From contig NZ_KB233227.1 in the NCBI RefSeq assembly GCF_000314855.2, positions 61,854 to 125,853 on the forward strand: a stretch of 64,000 nucleotides of DNA, read 5' to 3'. Shown piece by piece: positions 63,683 through 64,000 of the stretch (positions are counted from its first letter, which is position 1; every line of letters starts with the position of its first letter). Below the pieces are notes generated by a model. It was not told where the DNA came from. It did no database searches and worked only from the letters and a program-made list of their open reading frames with translations. The translations under genes were made by a program, and so were the position numbers. Source of the stretch: Providencia burhodogranariea DSM 19968. GTDB lineage: Bacteria > Pseudomonadota > Gammaproteobacteria > Enterobacterales > Enterobacteriaceae.

Positions 63683-63832
63683 ATGAATATCAAGTCTGTA
63701 TCGAGTGCAACATTGAACAATAAACCGTATCAGATTGAAACTGTGCAATTTGATTATGGGCGTTATTTATACTCGCGATACATTGCGGCCACCTTGCAGA
63801 GAAATTTGGCGCTAGAATCGCCTGACAGGTAG
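63683..63832 (+). CDS. Short unidentified ORF cut near the insertion sequence
   Basis: 49 codons, with AATAGG just before the ATG and the stop ten bases before the CTA flank of the insertion sequence. QIETVQFDYGRYLYSRYIAATLQRN looks like an ordinary soluble protein start but matches no family I recognise. It may be the 5' end of a biosynthetic gene whose remainder was lost when the element inserted. It could equally be non-coding. Confidence 0.35.
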   Translation: MNIKSVSSATLNNKPYQIETVQFDYGRYLYSRYIAATLQRNLALESPDR

Positions 63833-63843
63833 GTGATACCCTA

Positions 63844-64000
63844 GGGCTGTCGATCTTTGAGGTTTTTTTGAACGGCATGGTGATGATGTATAATCAGTTT
63901 CGCCAAAAAGTAACCATACAAATAATCACCATACCAAGAACAATGTTAACAGAAAAACAGTGGGCTACGCTATGCCAACTCATGAGAAATACAGGACGAG
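63844..64000 (+). mobile_element. Left end of an IS5-family-like insertion sequence
   Basis: Begins GGGCTGTCGATCTTTGAGG after CTA, matching the ends of the relics at 5728 and 21835. A transposase-like ORF starts 99 bases in and runs off the window. The right end is not visible, so intactness is unknown. Confidence 0.75.
63943..64000 (+). CDS. IS5-family transposase, N-terminal part only
   Basis: Nineteen visible codons, MLTEKQWATLCQLMRNTGR, resemble the N-terminus of IS5/IS427-group transposases, which begin with LTDEQW-like text. The rest lies beyond the window. Confidence 0.65.
   Translation, partial: MLTEKQWATLCQLMRNTGR

Overview
The window looks like chromosomal DNA of a Gram-negative gamma-proteobacterium in the Enterobacterales, most likely Providencia or a close Morganellaceae relative. 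It is AT-rich, and the housekeeping genes dusA, qor, dnaB, alr, tyrB, uvrA and ssb read as close relatives of the enterobacterial proteins. The genus is an inference from family resemblance and composition; no 16S gene is present.

Bases 1-18,800 hold an aromatic catabolic island. A flavin reductase, a cyclase/isatin-hydrolase-like metal hydrolase, a phytoene-desaturase-like flavoenzyme, two outer-membrane channels and an AraC/XylS-type regulator are followed by a long same-strand operon: an indolepyruvate-oxidoreductase-like pair, a hot-dog thioesterase, a fused flavin hydroxylase/old-yellow-enzyme of the salicylyl-CoA/anthraniloyl-CoA type, a gentisate-dioxygenase-like bicupin, a fumarylacetoacetate-hydrolase-family enzyme, a nitrilase-family enzyme, a maleate-isomerase-like enzyme and a MarR regulator. 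The order can be read as a complete route from isatin or a related 2-aminoaryl 2-oxoacid through a CoA thioester and a 5-hydroxylated ring to pyruvate and fumarate. That route is inferred, not shown. TATCC-N6-TGCA sites, the reverse complement of the XylS motif TGCA-N6-GGNTA, lie in the promoter region.

Bases 19,000-27,800 hold a CPA1 Na+/H+ antiporter, a SnoaL-like/P-loop kinase fusion that apparently starts at ATA, a flavin reductase, nemRA with palindromic operators, an AraC regulator divergent from a DoxX gene behind a Fur-box-like palindrome, a GST and a WYL-type regulator.

Bases 27,950-34,235 are an RNA-repair locus. The sigma54 activator RtcR diverges from a slipin-rtcB-RlaP operon. 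A strong sigma54 promoter sits about 400 bp upstream of slipin, and between them is an unusual structured leader that includes a tRNA-like T-arm with a perfect GGTTCGATTCC box. RNase Z follows rtcR. This is the most interesting system in the window.

Bases 34,300-46,700 hold a 5'-truncated Fic gene abutting a 70-bp tandem repeat, a deoxyribose cluster (deoQ-like repressor, deoC, deoK, deoP, deoX), a DUF2750 protein, the mechanosensitive channel ynaI, ornithine decarboxylase, a nucleoside hydrolase and an Imm10-like protein. Bases 46,800-56,700 are the conserved dusA/qor/dnaB/alr/tyrB/uvrA/ssb block, with a LexA box between uvrA and ssb.

From about 56,950 to the end lies an island carrying a TetR regulator and a small biosynthetic cluster: free-standing acyl carrier protein, EntE/DhbE-like adenylate ligase, type II thioesterase and a KS-AT-ACP polyketide synthase module. 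It is cut on the right by an IS5-family-like insertion sequence. Deleted relics of a related element occur at 5.7 kb, 21.8 kb and 60.7 kb.
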